DNA of 64,000 bases from Aliivibrio salmonicida LFI1238 (GTDB lineage: Bacteria > Pseudomonadota > Gammaproteobacteria > Enterobacterales > Vibrionaceae), in the NCBI RefSeq assembly GCF_000196495.1, contig NC_011312.1, positions 3,224,001 through 3,288,000 of the forward strand, in the 5' to 3' direction. The position numbers and the translations under genes were made by a program. This document shows positions 35,363 to 44,292 of the stretch, in pieces. Numbering within the stretch: position 1 is the stretch's first letter; every line of letters starts with the position of its first letter. The notes under the pieces were generated by a model. The model had not been told where the DNA came from, ran no database searches, and was given only the letters and a program-made list of their open reading frames with translations.

Positions 35363-35374
35363 GGCGGTAGCGTG
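35363..35374 (+). promoter_or_regulatory. ops element (RfaH recruitment) of the polysaccharide locus
   Basis: GGCGGTAGCGTG, an exact match to the ops core GGCGGTAG-N-N-T with the usual extension, on the sense strand of the downstream cluster. RfaH binds the ops hairpin in the paused elongation complex and prevents termination across long surface-polysaccharide operons. It lies 1.5 kb before neuD; without the ISAs1 insertion the distance would be about 300 bases. Confidence 0.82.
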
Positions 35375-35478
35375 TCTGGATTGTTTGAATGGCCTATTGG
35401 AACAAGTTGAAGAAATAGGCATTTTCAAATAATTACAGTGAGATAGTCTGATTAGAGTGTCTCAAAATGGATAAAAAG

Positions 35479-36704
35479 CAGGGCAAGATCGTGAACGTTT
35501 TTTAAACAAAAAAGATCGGTTTGACGATCTCATTTACTTGTGATCTTATACTCCTTTTTTAGGGAGCCAGTATGCATATCGACAGCTTCAAAGAGCATTT
35601 TAAAATCATTGCTGATCAACGCCAAAGTGCGAAAGTTACTTACCCTCTGTTTGACGTTTTATTTGGTTCTCTTTGCGCTGTGATCGCCGGTGCTAAAGGC
35701 TGGTTTGACATTCGAGAGTACATTCAAGGCCATCACCATTGGTTTCAAAAGAACGATATGTTCATGGTTGATATTCCTGCTGACGATACTATTGCTCGGA
35801 TCATATCAACGATAGAGCCGGTGCAGTTTCACGAATGTTTTTTGAACTGGATGCAATCAGTACATACTTTGACTGAAGGTCAAGTGATCGCAATTGATGG
35901 TAAAACACTTCGCGGCTCATACAACCGAGAAGACCGAGCCAGCACAATCCATATGATAAGTGCTTACGCCTCTTCGAATAAACTGGTGCTTGGACAGATA
36001 AAAACCGACCAAAAGAGCAATGAAATTACCGCCATTCCTGAACTTTTAAAGATGCTAGACTTACGTGGTGCTCTAGTCACCATCGATGCGATGGCATGCC
36101 AAACAAAAATTGCCAAAGCCATAGTTAATCAAGACGGAGACTACTTGCTTGCGGTTAAAAACAACCAAGGTCAACTGCGTAAAGCGGTAGAGAAAGCGTT
36201 TAGTCATCAAAGAGCTACGACAGCGCAAGACATAGAATTCGAGAATGGCCATGGCCGTGTAGAGTCACGCCAGTGCTATGTGCTCAACAGTGATGTTTTA
36301 GAAGGTAATTTCTCTCGTTGGACAGGGTTAAAAAACATCATCATGGTTGAGAGTTTCCGGTATAAAAAAGGAAAATCCATAGGGCTAGAATATCGCTATT
36401 ACATTAGCTCGAAAACATTAACAGCAGAGCAAGCAGCTAATGCTGTTCGTGAGCATTGGGGCATAGAGTCGATGCACTGGATACTTGACGTTAGTATGAA
36501 TGAAGATGCCTGTCAGATATACAAAGATAACGGTGCGGAAAATCTATCCTGTCTACGTCACATGGCTCTGAATATGCTTCGGGTTGAGCCAACGAAAGTG
36601 AGTATCGTCGGAAAACAAAAGCGTTGTTTAATGAATATATCAATGCTGGAAAACGTGTTGATTGCGGGGTTGTCTAAAAACTAAACACTCATGCGGTTGC
36701 CCTG
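35479..36704 (+). mobile_element. ISAs1-family element with 10-bp target duplication
   Basis: 1226 bp from CAGGGCAAG (35479) to GGTTGCCCTG (36704). Flanked on both sides by GGATAAAAAG (35469-35478 and 36705-36714), a direct target duplication. It contains one full transposase gene and splits the leader between the ops element and neuD. Confidence 0.9.
35572..36684 (+). CDS. ISAs1-family transposase, intact
   Basis: 370 residues. DDE transposase with N-terminal DDE_Tnp_1-associated domain (FKEHFKIIADQRQSAKVTYP) and catalytic blocks VIAIDGKTLRGSYN (Asp), LVTIDAMACQTKIAKAI (Asp) and REHWGIESMHWILDVSMNED (Glu). Full length for the family. Related to, but clearly distinct from, the two frameshifted copies at 44.4 and 49.6 kb. 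Confidence 0.92.
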   Translation: MHIDSFKEHFKIIADQRQSAKVTYPLFDVLFGSLCAVIAGAKGWFDIREYIQGHHHWFQKNDMFMVDIPADDTIARIISTIEPVQFHECFLNWMQSVHTLTEGQVIAIDGKTLRGSYNREDRASTIHMISAYASSNKLVLGQIKTDQKSNEITAIPELLKMLDLRGALVTIDAMACQTKIAKAIVNQDGDYLLAVKNNQGQLRKAVEKAFSHQRATTAQDIEFENGHGRVESRQCYVLNSDVLEGNFSRWTGLKNIIMVESFRYKKGKSIGLEYRYYISSKTLTAEQAANAVREHWGIESMHWILDVSMNEDACQIYKDNGAENLSCLRHMALNMLRVEPTKVSIVGKQKRCLMNISMLENVLIAGLSKN

Positions 36705-36888
36705 GGATAAAAAGTGTCTCAGCTCAATTCTGAAAGCGATAAAAAGCAGATGTCCAGTATTATTGTTATAACTACAACTATGCGAGTGTCGTTTATATCG
36801 AGAATCTAGGGCCTTAATCACAAGTGAAATTATGAGCTTTGTTTTTTCATAATAAATAGATTAAATCTAGCGTGAGTAAAAAGCATTC

Positions 36889-37512
36889 ATGAAAAAGAAA
36901 CTATTAATCATAGGCGCAGGTGGTTTTGCTAAATCGATAATCGATAGTATCAACCATACCGAAGTAGAACTAGTTGGTTTTATTGATACTTATAAGCAAG
37001 GTTATCATCAGGATTATCCGATTATTGCTAACGATATTAATGGAATATTGAATCCTGACAATTACGTATATTTCATAGGAGTGGGCGAACCTCATTCTCG
37101 TTACAACTTCCTTCATTTACTAAAAGAAAAGCAACTTAAACTCATTAATATTATTGACTCTAGTGCGATGGTCTCCCGCAATGTTGAATTAGGTGAAGGC
37201 ATTTATATTGGTAAAATGTGCATCATTAATAGTGATTCAAGATTACAAGATGGCGTAGTCGTTAACACCCGCTCTTTGATTGAGCATGGTAATGTAATTG
37301 GTTGCTGCACAAATATATCAACGAATGTCGTACTTAATGGTGATGTTGTAGTCGGCGATAGAACCTTCGTGGGAAGCTGCACTGTAGTGAATGGGCAAAT
37401 TACAATTGGTTCTCAGAGCATCATCGGTTCAGGTTCGGTCGTAATTCGGAACATTAACGATAAGATTGTTGTTGCGGGTTCTCCTACGCATTTAATTCGA
37501 GAAATCGTTTAA
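36889..37512 (+). CDS. neuD: Sialic acid O-acetyltransferase family protein NeuD
   Basis: 207 residues, the same size as E. coli K1 NeuD. N-terminal Rossmann-like half (KLLIIGAGGFAKSIIDSI, VELVGFIDTY) and a C-terminal left-handed beta-helix of hexapeptide repeats (NVELGEGIYIGKMCIINSDS, VVVGDRTFVGSCTVVNG). The family covers acetyl transfer to sialic acids or to nucleotide amino-sugars (PglD). Position directly before neuB, in the order neuDBAC, supports the NeuD role. First gene of the cluster after the ISAs1 insertion. Confidence 0.85.
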   Translation: MKKKLLIIGAGGFAKSIIDSINHTEVELVGFIDTYKQGYHQDYPIIANDINGILNPDNYVYFIGVGEPHSRYNFLHLLKEKQLKLINIIDSSAMVSRNVELGEGIYIGKMCIINSDSRLQDGVVVNTRSLIEHGNVIGCCTNISTNVVLNGDVVVGDRTFVGSCTVVNGQITIGSQSIIGSGSVVIRNINDKIVVAGSPTHLIREIV

Positions 37513-37536
37513 CTAATTTAATTAGAGAATAGCATA

Positions 37537-38577
37537 ATGAAAAAAATTTACATTGTTGCAGAAATCGGCTGTAACCATAATGGTGATTTTAATTTAGCAA
37601 AAAAAATGGTTGATGAAGCGAAAAAAGCCGGTGTGGATGCGGTAAAATTCCAAACCTTTAAAGCAGACCAACTAATATCTAAATTTGCACCTAAAGCGGA
37701 ATACCAAATAAAAGTAACAGGCAACGATGAGTCTCAATTAGAGATGACGCGTAAACTGGAACTACCTTATGATGAATTCATTAAGCTAGAAGAATACGCA
37801 AAAGAGATCGGCCTTGATGTATTCTCAACGCCATTTGATTTTGATTCGATCGATTTCTTGGCATCTCGTGAGCAAAAAACCTGGAAGATCCCATCGGGTG
37901 AGCTATTAAATCTGCCTTATTTAGAAAAAATTGCCCGTTTGCCAATTGCAGGCAAAGAGATTGTCATTTCGACCGGTATGGCTACCGTGGAAGAGATTCA
38001 GCTAGCACTGGATGTGCTTGCTAAAAATGGTATGAAGCCAGAAGAGATCACTATCCTGCACTGTAATACCGAATACCCAACGGCATTTGAAGATGTAAAC
38101 TTAAATTCCATTGCTGGTTTTAAAGAAACTTTTAAGCAATATAAAATTGGTTTTTCGGATCACTCGCCAGGTTATTTTGCCAGTATAGCATCAGTCCCAT
38201 ACGGTATCACTTTTATTGAAAAGCATTTTACCTTAGATAAGAATTTTCATGGGCCAGATCATAAAGCTTCGGTAACGCCTGAAGAATTAACATTGTTATG
38301 CCAAGGGATCCGTGCGGTTGAGCAAGCATTAGGTAGCCATGATAAACTGGTGACAAACTCAGAACGTAAAAATAAGATTGTGGCGCGGAAATCGATAGTG
38401 GCAAAGTTTGATATTAAGAAAGGTGATGTGTTTACGCTTGATAACATTACTACTAAAAGACCGGGTAATGGTATTAGCCCTATGTCTTGGTATGAGGTGT
38501 TAGGTAAAACGGCAGAACAAGACTTCAGTGAAGATCAATTAATTGCACATTCTGAATTTGTAGCACAAGAGGTATAA
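37537..38577 (+). CDS. neuB: N-acetylneuraminate (sialic acid) synthase NeuB
   Basis: 346-residue enzyme condensing phosphoenolpyruvate with ManNAc to Neu5Ac. NeuB TIM barrel with AEIGCNHNGDFNLAKKMVDE, AVKFQTFKADQL, KIPSGELLNLPYL, HCNTEYPT and FIEKHFTLD; the C-terminal SAF (antifreeze-like) domain runs from about residue 285. Length equals E. coli NeuB. Legionaminic or pseudaminic synthases are the alternative, but the partner NeuC and the absence of Leg/Pse amino-sugar enzymes favour Neu5Ac. neuA follows after 4 bases. Confidence 0.9.
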   Translation: MKKIYIVAEIGCNHNGDFNLAKKMVDEAKKAGVDAVKFQTFKADQLISKFAPKAEYQIKVTGNDESQLEMTRKLELPYDEFIKLEEYAKEIGLDVFSTPFDFDSIDFLASREQKTWKIPSGELLNLPYLEKIARLPIAGKEIVISTGMATVEEIQLALDVLAKNGMKPEEITILHCNTEYPTAFEDVNLNSIAGFKETFKQYKIGFSDHSPGYFASIASVPYGITFIEKHFTLDKNFHGPDHKASVTPEELTLLCQGIRAVEQALGSHDKLVTNSERKNKIVARKSIVAKFDIKKGDVFTLDNITTKRPGNGISPMSWYEVLGKTAEQDFSEDQLIAHSEFVAQEV

Positions 38578-38581
38578 CAAA

Positions 38582-39835
38582 TTGACTCTCAAGAAGATAG
38601 CGATTATTCCAGCGCGCTCGGGTTCGAAAGGGCTAGCTAATAAAAATATTTTAATGTTATTAGACAAGCCATTGATTGCCTATACCATCGAAGCTGCAAT
38701 AGATTCTGATATCTTCGAGAGAGTCATAGTGTCAACCGACTCGCAAGAATACAAGAGTATTGCCGAGCAATATGGTGCAGAAGTGATGATGCGTAGCGAC
38801 GCGTTAGCATCTGATAGTGCAACCTCATTCATGGTCATTGAGGATATTTTGCAAAAAGTATCTGGTTTTGATTATTTTGTATTATTGCAGCCAACGTCCC
38901 CCTTTCGTCACGGCGCACACATTAAAGACGCTGCATTACTTTTTGAGCAGTCAGATTATGCGAATTTTTTGGTTTCGGTAGCAGAGAGTGGCAAAAGTGC
39001 TGATTTAATTAAGCCGATAGATACAGATTTAAGCCTGCAGTATTTTGACTTAGATTTTAGTAATTATCGCCGCCAAAACAGTAAAGAATATAGTCCTAAT
39101 GGCGCGATATTTATTGGTCGTAATCAAGAATACTTAAGTAAAAAACATTTCTTTGGTGCTGATAGTATTGCTTATATTATGAATAAAGCGGATTCAGTCG
39201 ATATTGATGATAAGTTAGACTTTGAGTTAGCTATTAGTATTCAACAGCAAAAAAATAAGCAGCAGATCCTATTAAAGTCAATTCATCAGCGTATTGCCGA
39301 AAAGCAGTCTACAATGAATGCCGCATTACCTATCACGTTAATTGGCCACTCAATTTTTGATTATTGGGATATTGATGCATTAAATAGCCTACAGGTAAAT
39401 AACTTAGGTATTGCTGGTATTAGCAGCAAAGAGTATTTAGATTTTATCTTGACGCCGAATTTACTTACTCAGTTAGGTGATAAAGTGGTGCTGTTTGCCG
39501 GCACTAATGACATTGTTATTGATGGCTGGACACCAGCATTAACACTGCAGTGGATCACTGAAATTATCAATATATTAGCTGATATTAATCCAAATGTTGA
39601 GATTTACTTGCTTTCAGTGCCACCTGTGCGAGGACGGATCGATCGCAACAACGCTGTGATCAATGAATTAAATGATTATCTTCACGAGCACCTAACCAAT
39701 GTGAGCTGGGTGGCATTAAGTTCAGCGTTTTATGACCAATTTGGTAATTTACCAGCAGAATTTACACATGATGGTTTACATTTTTCTCCAGAAGCATATC
39801 AACAATTAGAGCAAGAAATAGCGGAAGCCCTGTAA
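38582..39835 (+). CDS. neuA: NeuA: acylneuraminate cytidylyltransferase fused to SGNH esterase (TTG start)
   Basis: 417 residues in two domains. Residues 1-225: CMP-sialic acid synthetase (KIAIIPARSGSKGLANKNI, VSTDSQEYK, LLQPTSPFR, YSPNGAIFIGR, VDIDDKLDFELA). Residues ~245-417: SGNH/GDSL hydrolase (LIGHSIFDYWD with block I partly degenerate, NLGIAGISSKEYL, VLFAGTNDIV, FTHDGLHFSPEAY). E. coli K1 and streptococcal NeuA have the same fusion, where the second domain removes O-acetyl groups. TTG at 38582 is the only start that keeps the conserved N-terminus. Last base shared with neuC (TAATG). Confidence 0.9.
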   Translation: MTLKKIAIIPARSGSKGLANKNILMLLDKPLIAYTIEAAIDSDIFERVIVSTDSQEYKSIAEQYGAEVMMRSDALASDSATSFMVIEDILQKVSGFDYFVLLQPTSPFRHGAHIKDAALLFEQSDYANFLVSVAESGKSADLIKPIDTDLSLQYFDLDFSNYRRQNSKEYSPNGAIFIGRNQEYLSKKHFFGADSIAYIMNKADSVDIDDKLDFELAISIQQQKNKQQILLKSIHQRIAEKQSTMNAALPITLIGHSIFDYWDIDALNSLQVNNLGIAGISSKEYLDFILTPNLLTQLGDKVVLFAGTNDIVIDGWTPALTLQWITEIINILADINPNVEIYLLSVPPVRGRIDRNNAVINELNDYLHEHLTNVSWVALSSAFYDQFGNLPAEFTHDGLHFSPEAYQQLEQEIAEAL

Positions 39836-41001
39836 TGAAAAGACTACTTTATATCACAGGCTCTAGAGCTGAATACGGCATTATGAAGCGACTATTACTG
39901 GCACTAAAAGATGACAGTGAGATTGAATTAACCATAGTTGCTACTGGTATGCACTGCGACGAGAAATATGGCTTAACTTATCAAGTAATCGAAAATGATG
40001 GGTTTGTTATTGATAAGTTGATTGATATTCATATCAACACTGAAAATAACGCCAATATTTTAGCTTCAATGTCTATCTGTCAGGCTGAATTTGGTCAGTA
40101 TTTTCAAGACAATAAATTTGATGCTGTAATGATATTAGGTGATCGCTATGAGATATTCTCTGTTGCGATAGCTGTAGCTATGCATAACTTACCTATCATT
40201 CATTTACACGGTGGTGAGAAAACATTGGGCAATTATGATGAGTTTATACGTCATGCTATTACCAAAATGAGTAAATTGCATTTAGCTTCTACAGAAGAGT
40301 ATCGTCAGCGTATTATTCAAATGGGCGAGCATCCTGATAGTGTATTTAACATTGGTGCATTAGGGGCAGAAAACAGCCTACTAATGGATTTACCGACAAA
40401 ACAGATGTTAGAAAATCGTTTTGGATCACTGCAAAATCCTTATTTTATGGTGGTATTCCATCCTGAAACCTTAACGGACACACCGCTTGCTGAACAGATG
40501 AACGCATTACTCTTGGCGCTTAAAACATTAACACTAAAGTACGACCTTATTTTTATTGGTTCAAACTCAGACACCGGTGCTGATGAAATTACAGTTAAAG
40601 TTAAGGCGTTCTGCGATGAGACGAACTCTCGCTATATGACGTCTGTTAAGCCTGAAGAATATTTAGCACTAAATAAGTATGCACAAGGCCTAATTGGCAA
40701 CTCATCATCTGGTTTAATCGAAGTGCCTTCATTAAAAGTGCCGACGATTAATATCGGAGAACGGCAGAAAGGTCGCGTACGAGGTGACACGGTCATTGAT
40801 TGTGAATGTACAGCTGAGGCTATTTTAGCTTCGGTTACGGATAGCCAGTCGGTAGTATTTCAACATACAGTACAGAAGGCTGCTAATCCATATTATCAAC
40901 AAGCAGTATTAGAAAATGCTTTGACTGAAATTAAACAGTTTATGCAGTCATCAGTACCATTATGTAAAGATTTTTACGATCTAAACATAAATAATCAGTG
41001 A
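39835..41001 (+). CDS. neuC: UDP-GlcNAc 2-epimerase (hydrolysing) NeuC
   Basis: 388-residue GT-B-fold enzyme turning UDP-GlcNAc into ManNAc and UDP, the entry step to Neu5Ac. Motifs: RLLYITGSRAEYGIMKRLL, VMILGDRYEIFSVA, IHLHGGEKTLGNYDEFIRHA, VVFHPETLTD and LIGNSSSGLIEVPSL. E. coli NeuC is nearly the same length. Start overlaps the neuA stop by one base. Completes neuDBAC. Confidence 0.92.
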   Translation: MKRLLYITGSRAEYGIMKRLLLALKDDSEIELTIVATGMHCDEKYGLTYQVIENDGFVIDKLIDIHINTENNANILASMSICQAEFGQYFQDNKFDAVMILGDRYEIFSVAIAVAMHNLPIIHLHGGEKTLGNYDEFIRHAITKMSKLHLASTEEYRQRIIQMGEHPDSVFNIGALGAENSLLMDLPTKQMLENRFGSLQNPYFMVVFHPETLTDTPLAEQMNALLLALKTLTLKYDLIFIGSNSDTGADEITVKVKAFCDETNSRYMTSVKPEEYLALNKYAQGLIGNSSSGLIEVPSLKVPTINIGERQKGRVRGDTVIDCECTAEAILASVTDSQSVVFQHTVQKAANPYYQQAVLENALTEIKQFMQSSVPLCKDFYDLNINNQ

Positions 41002-41014
41002 TAGGTTGCTGTTT

Positions 41015-42274
41015 ATGAGTTTATTAAAGGGCGCCCGAGTTTATCTGGTGTCAAATATATTAAATGCCATTATTCCTTTTTTATTATTACCAATTTTAAC
41101 ACGTTATTTAAGTCCTGCTGAATATGGTCAAATTGCCATGTTCCAGACTTTATTAGCTGGTATCGGTACTTTTATTGGTTTAAATGCCGTTGGTGCTGCT
41201 GAGCGTAAGTTTTATGATGGTGATGTAAGTGAAACTGTTTTAAAAGAGTTTAATGGTAGTTGCATGCAGATTTTGGCTGTAAGTAGTGTGCTCGTTTTTA
41301 TATGTATTGCATTATTCCAGCAACAGCTTAGTGAATTTTTAGCTATACCGACGTCTTGGGTTTTAGCGGCTGTAGGTATTAGCATTCTAGGTTTTATATC
41401 GAGAATCCGCTTAGGTCAGTGGCAGATAAGGAACCAGGCTAAATTGTTTGGTATGCTACAAGTCAGTAGTAGTTTGATTAATATGTTATTGTCTATTCTG
41501 TTTGTGGTTGTTCTAGAACAAGGTGCAGAAGGCCGGATCGATGCTCAAGTCATTACTGGCTTGATTGCCACGATGGTCGCATTGGCTTGGTTATATAAAG
41601 ATAATCTATTGCAAGTGCGTCTATGGCGACCAACATATATTAAAGAAGTGCTAGCTTTTGGTGTGCCACTTATGCCTCATTCGATCGGCGGTGTCTTGTT
41701 GAATTTATATGATAGATTTGTCATTAACCAGCAGTTAGGCATTGTCGATGTCGGAATTTATATGGTGGCAGTGCAGTTAAGTTCGGCAATGCTAATTGTG
41801 TTTGATGCTATTAATAAAGCCTATGTTCCGTGGTTATTTGAACGGTTGAAACATAATGATGCGCAAGAGAAACAGAAAATTGTAAAAAACACCTATATCT
41901 ATATGGTTAGTATCCTGTTATTAGCGGGGCTTGCATTCTGGATTGGACCTTTATTTATTACGTTAATTGCAGGTGATAAATATAAAGCGGCAGGTGAAAT
42001 CATTGGTTGGCTATGTTTAGGTCAAGCATTTAGTGGTATGTATCTCATGGTCACTAATTATATTTTCTTTTCTAAAAAAACGAGTTACTTAGCATGCATT
42101 ACGATTATAGCTGGACTGATTAATGTAATATTGTTATTTGTCTTTGCTAAACAATTTGGACTAGTTGGTGTTGCTATGGCCTTTACTTTATCTAAGTTAA
42201 TACACTTTATAATGACATTTTATATTTCTAATAATGCTTACAAAATGCCTTGGGGATTAAAAATAAATGATTAA
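41015..42274 (+). CDS. wzx: Wzx-type polysaccharide flippase
   Basis: About 419 residues with 12 or so hydrophobic segments, MOP/PST superfamily (ARVYLVSNILNAIIPFLLLP, LTRYLSPAEYGQIAMFQ). It would flip lipid-linked repeat units to the periplasm. I choose ATG at 41015 (MSLLKGARV) with AGG upstream over TTG at 41006. Overlaps the next glycosyltransferase by 8 bases. A second wzx-like gene at 49.2 kb is truncated, so this is the only intact flippase of the window. Confidence 0.85.
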   Translation: MSLLKGARVYLVSNILNAIIPFLLLPILTRYLSPAEYGQIAMFQTLLAGIGTFIGLNAVGAAERKFYDGDVSETVLKEFNGSCMQILAVSSVLVFICIALFQQQLSEFLAIPTSWVLAAVGISILGFISRIRLGQWQIRNQAKLFGMLQVSSSLINMLLSILFVVVLEQGAEGRIDAQVITGLIATMVALAWLYKDNLLQVRLWRPTYIKEVLAFGVPLMPHSIGGVLLNLYDRFVINQQLGIVDVGIYMVAVQLSSAMLIVFDAINKAYVPWLFERLKHNDAQEKQKIVKNTYIYMVSILLLAGLAFWIGPLFITLIAGDKYKAAGEIIGWLCLGQAFSGMYLMVTNYIFFSKKTSYLACITIIAGLINVILLFVFAKQFGLVGVAMAFTLSKLIHFIMTFYISNNAYKMPWGLKIND

Positions 42275-43163
42275 TATTGAACTAAACCCAATAGTTAACC
42301 TAGAAACGTTTGATTCAATAAATAGAAGCGTTGGTCTAAGTGGTTTTATTCGGGCCAAAAATGAAGGTGAATATATTTATCAAGTTATCAGTTCTTGGAT
42401 TGATTTACTTGATGAATTAATTGTTGTTTTTAATGATTGTTCAGATAATACTGAATATGAAATAAAAAGAGCAATTAATGATTTTGGTGGTAAAGTAAAA
42501 GCTTTTAAATATTTACCTAAAGTATTTGCTCAAGGTTCAAAAGAGCATGTTGAATTACCACATGATAATGTACATAGTTTGGTTCATTATTACAATTACG
42601 CATTATCAAAAACGACATGTAAGTATGCGGTGAAGATTGATGGTGATATAATCTATGATACTTCTGCGACAGATATAATTCGTTCTTACCTAGCTAACTC
42701 ATCTGAGACTGATTACTTTAAATTACATGGTGTTAATTTAATTGATAATCACGGTGAGTTATTTATACCTTCAAATTCTATATTTTGTGGTATGAATGGT
42801 GATTTATGTATATTCCCCGTAAGTAAAAACAATATATTCAAATGGAAAAAAGAATTCGAGTTTTTAGATCTGTCTGGATTAAGTGATGCCGGTGGAGTGT
42901 TTGCTTATTACCATATGAAATTTATTAAAAAAGACATGGGTTTTAGTAACTATTTGCTAAAGGACAACCCCCAGAGTCGCTACGTGAAGATAACAAAAGA
43001 ATTTATAATACGTTTGCGTTTTTTAAGCATTGAACGAACATTAAATAAATTCAATATAACTTTGAAATTACCGAACACATTAAGAATTAAAGCAAAAAGA
43101 AAACGTGATTTCAAAAAAGATTATAAAGATGAATTGTGGAATTGTGGAATTGTGGAATTGTAA
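42267..43163 (+). CDS. Glycosyltransferase (GT-A, family 2-like) with 8-bp repeat at its end
   Basis: 298 residues. GT-A features: GFIRAKNEGEYIYQVISSWI near the N-terminus, ELIVVFNDCSDNTEYEI (nucleotide-binding region) and KYAVKIDGDIIYD with the metal-binding D-x-D. The last codons are built from an 8-bp tandem repeat (AATTGTGG, 43132-43160), giving the odd tail LWNCGIVEL. Loss of one unit would replace the last residues and open the frame to 43258 (adding VISSRDVATYLVMKIV and a basic end), so the present end may be a slipped form. Substrate unknown; lies between wzx and a GT52-like gene. Confidence 0.75.
   Translation: MINIELNPIVNLETFDSINRSVGLSGFIRAKNEGEYIYQVISSWIDLLDELIVVFNDCSDNTEYEIKRAINDFGGKVKAFKYLPKVFAQGSKEHVELPHDNVHSLVHYYNYALSKTTCKYAVKIDGDIIYDTSATDIIRSYLANSSETDYFKLHGVNLIDNHGELFIPSNSIFCGMNGDLCIFPVSKNNIFKWKKEFEFLDLSGLSDAGGVFAYYHMKFIKKDMGFSNYLLKDNPQSRYVKITKEFIIRLRFLSIERTLNKFNITLKLPNTLRIKAKRKRDFKKDYKDELWNCGIVEL
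43132..43160. repeat. 8-bp tandem repeat AATTGTGG x 3.6 at the 3' end of a glycosyltransferase gene
   Basis: Three exact units (43132, 43140, 43148) plus AATTG. Unit length is not a multiple of 3, so each slip changes the reading frame. Confidence 0.93.
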
Positions 43164-43303
43164 TTAGCAGTCGTGATGTTGCTACCTATCTTGTCATGAA
43201 AATAGTACGAAATATGAAATCTAGATTAGTTAGTGTTGTAAAAAAGATAACTAGTTAAAGTATAGATGATATATATCAAGTTAAAGTTTTAAGTTGAATA
43301 ATC

Positions 43304-44269
43304 ATGTCTTTAATAAAGAGTAAACAGATATCAAATAGTGTATATAGTAAAGTATTGATGGTTGAGTCATTGTATTCCATAGCATTATACACACATATAA
43401 ATAAAAGCCTTACAGATACATTAGTCATCATGGGTGATAACATAAGCTTTCAAGAAGTGTTAGCGGAAATACCCAACTATATTATCTATCACAAAAATGT
43501 AAGCCGCATATCTAAATTGGAATTAATCATGTTGTCTAATGGTCTTTTTCCAAGACGATTCAAATATTTAAAACCATTTTTTGATACAGCGACAGAGTAC
43601 TATGGACATGATCATTTGTTTTTATCACCTTTATTTTATGCTAGAAAGCTTAATTTAATTGAAGATGGAATAAAAAATTATCAACCACCAGTAAAAAGAA
43701 ACATCTTTAAACGCTGTGTTTTGTCGTTATTAAGAGTGCCAGTTAGTAATATGGGTTATTGTGATTATGTATCGAAAATATACCTAACTGGATTGTCGGA
43801 CACCCCATTGGATATAATAAGCAAAGTATCATTAGTTAATCGTAATGACTTTATTTCTAATTTAGATGTGATGCTAAACAGTGTTTTTAAAATAAAAACA
43901 ATTATGGTTAAAAATGTAACATTACTCATAACGCAACCGCTTAGTGAGGATGGTGTTCTAACGGAAAAAGAAAAAATAGATATTTATAGTAGAATAATTA
44001 GTAAATTTGAAAATGTGATAATAAAACCACATCCAAGAGAATTGACTAACTATCAGGTGAATTTTCCAAAATGCAGTGTGTTAAATAATTATAATCTAGT
44101 CGAATCGGTTATGTATGATAATAAATTGAAAAATGTAGTTACACTATTTTCAACTGCGATTTATGATTTTGAAGAGCAAACAGATGCTAATGTAATCTAT
44201 TATGGCACAGCAGTGCATGATAATTTAATTAGGGCATTTGGGTATATTGAAGGTAATAGTAAAATTTAA
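43304..44269 (+). CDS. GT52-like glycosyltransferase, putative sialyltransferase
   Basis: 321 residues. Its pattern resembles family GT52 (LOS alpha-2,3-sialyltransferases such as Lst): an N-terminal Rossmann-like half, NLIEDGIKNYQ, TLLITQPLSEDGVL and IIKPHPRELTNYQ (His-Pro region binding CMP), then VVTLFSTAIYDFEEQTD near the end. Adjacent neuDBAC supplies CMP-sialic acid, the donor such an enzyme needs. The family call rests on motifs read by eye. It ends 24 bases before the first of two ISAs1-type copies. Confidence 0.6.
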   Translation: MSLIKSKQISNSVYSKVLMVESLYSIALYTHINKSLTDTLVIMGDNISFQEVLAEIPNYIIYHKNVSRISKLELIMLSNGLFPRRFKYLKPFFDTATEYYGHDHLFLSPLFYARKLNLIEDGIKNYQPPVKRNIFKRCVLSLLRVPVSNMGYCDYVSKIYLTGLSDTPLDIISKVSLVNRNDFISNLDVMLNSVFKIKTIMVKNVTLLITQPLSEDGVLTEKEKIDIYSRIISKFENVIIKPHPRELTNYQVNFPKCSVLNNYNLVESVMYDNKLKNVVTLFSTAIYDFEEQTDANVIYYGTAVHDNLIRAFGYIEGNSKI

Positions 44270-44279
44270 TGTGAATAAA

Positions 44280-44292
44280 GGCGCTGTTGACC
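44280..44292 (+). repeat. IS5/IS903-like terminal fragment, left
   Basis: GGCGCTGTTGACC directly abutting the ISAs1-type copy 1. An inverted match (GGTCAACAACGCCC, 12 of 13 compared) lies just outside copy 2 at 50786-50799. Both resemble the GGC-TTTGTTGAATAAATC type of IS5-group ends. Confidence 0.4.

Noticed and set aside
35341..35400. Full 39-bp JUMPstart sequence around the ops element
   Set aside because: Only the ops core and its immediate extension match; the upstream JUMPstart half is not recognisable.
36889..39835. Legionaminic or pseudaminic acid pathway
   Set aside because: No LegB/LegC/PseB/PseC-type dehydratase-aminotransferase pair is next to neuB, and NeuC and the NeuA-SGNH fusion fit Neu5Ac. 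Not fully excluded, because the WbpM-type dehydratase is 20 kb away.
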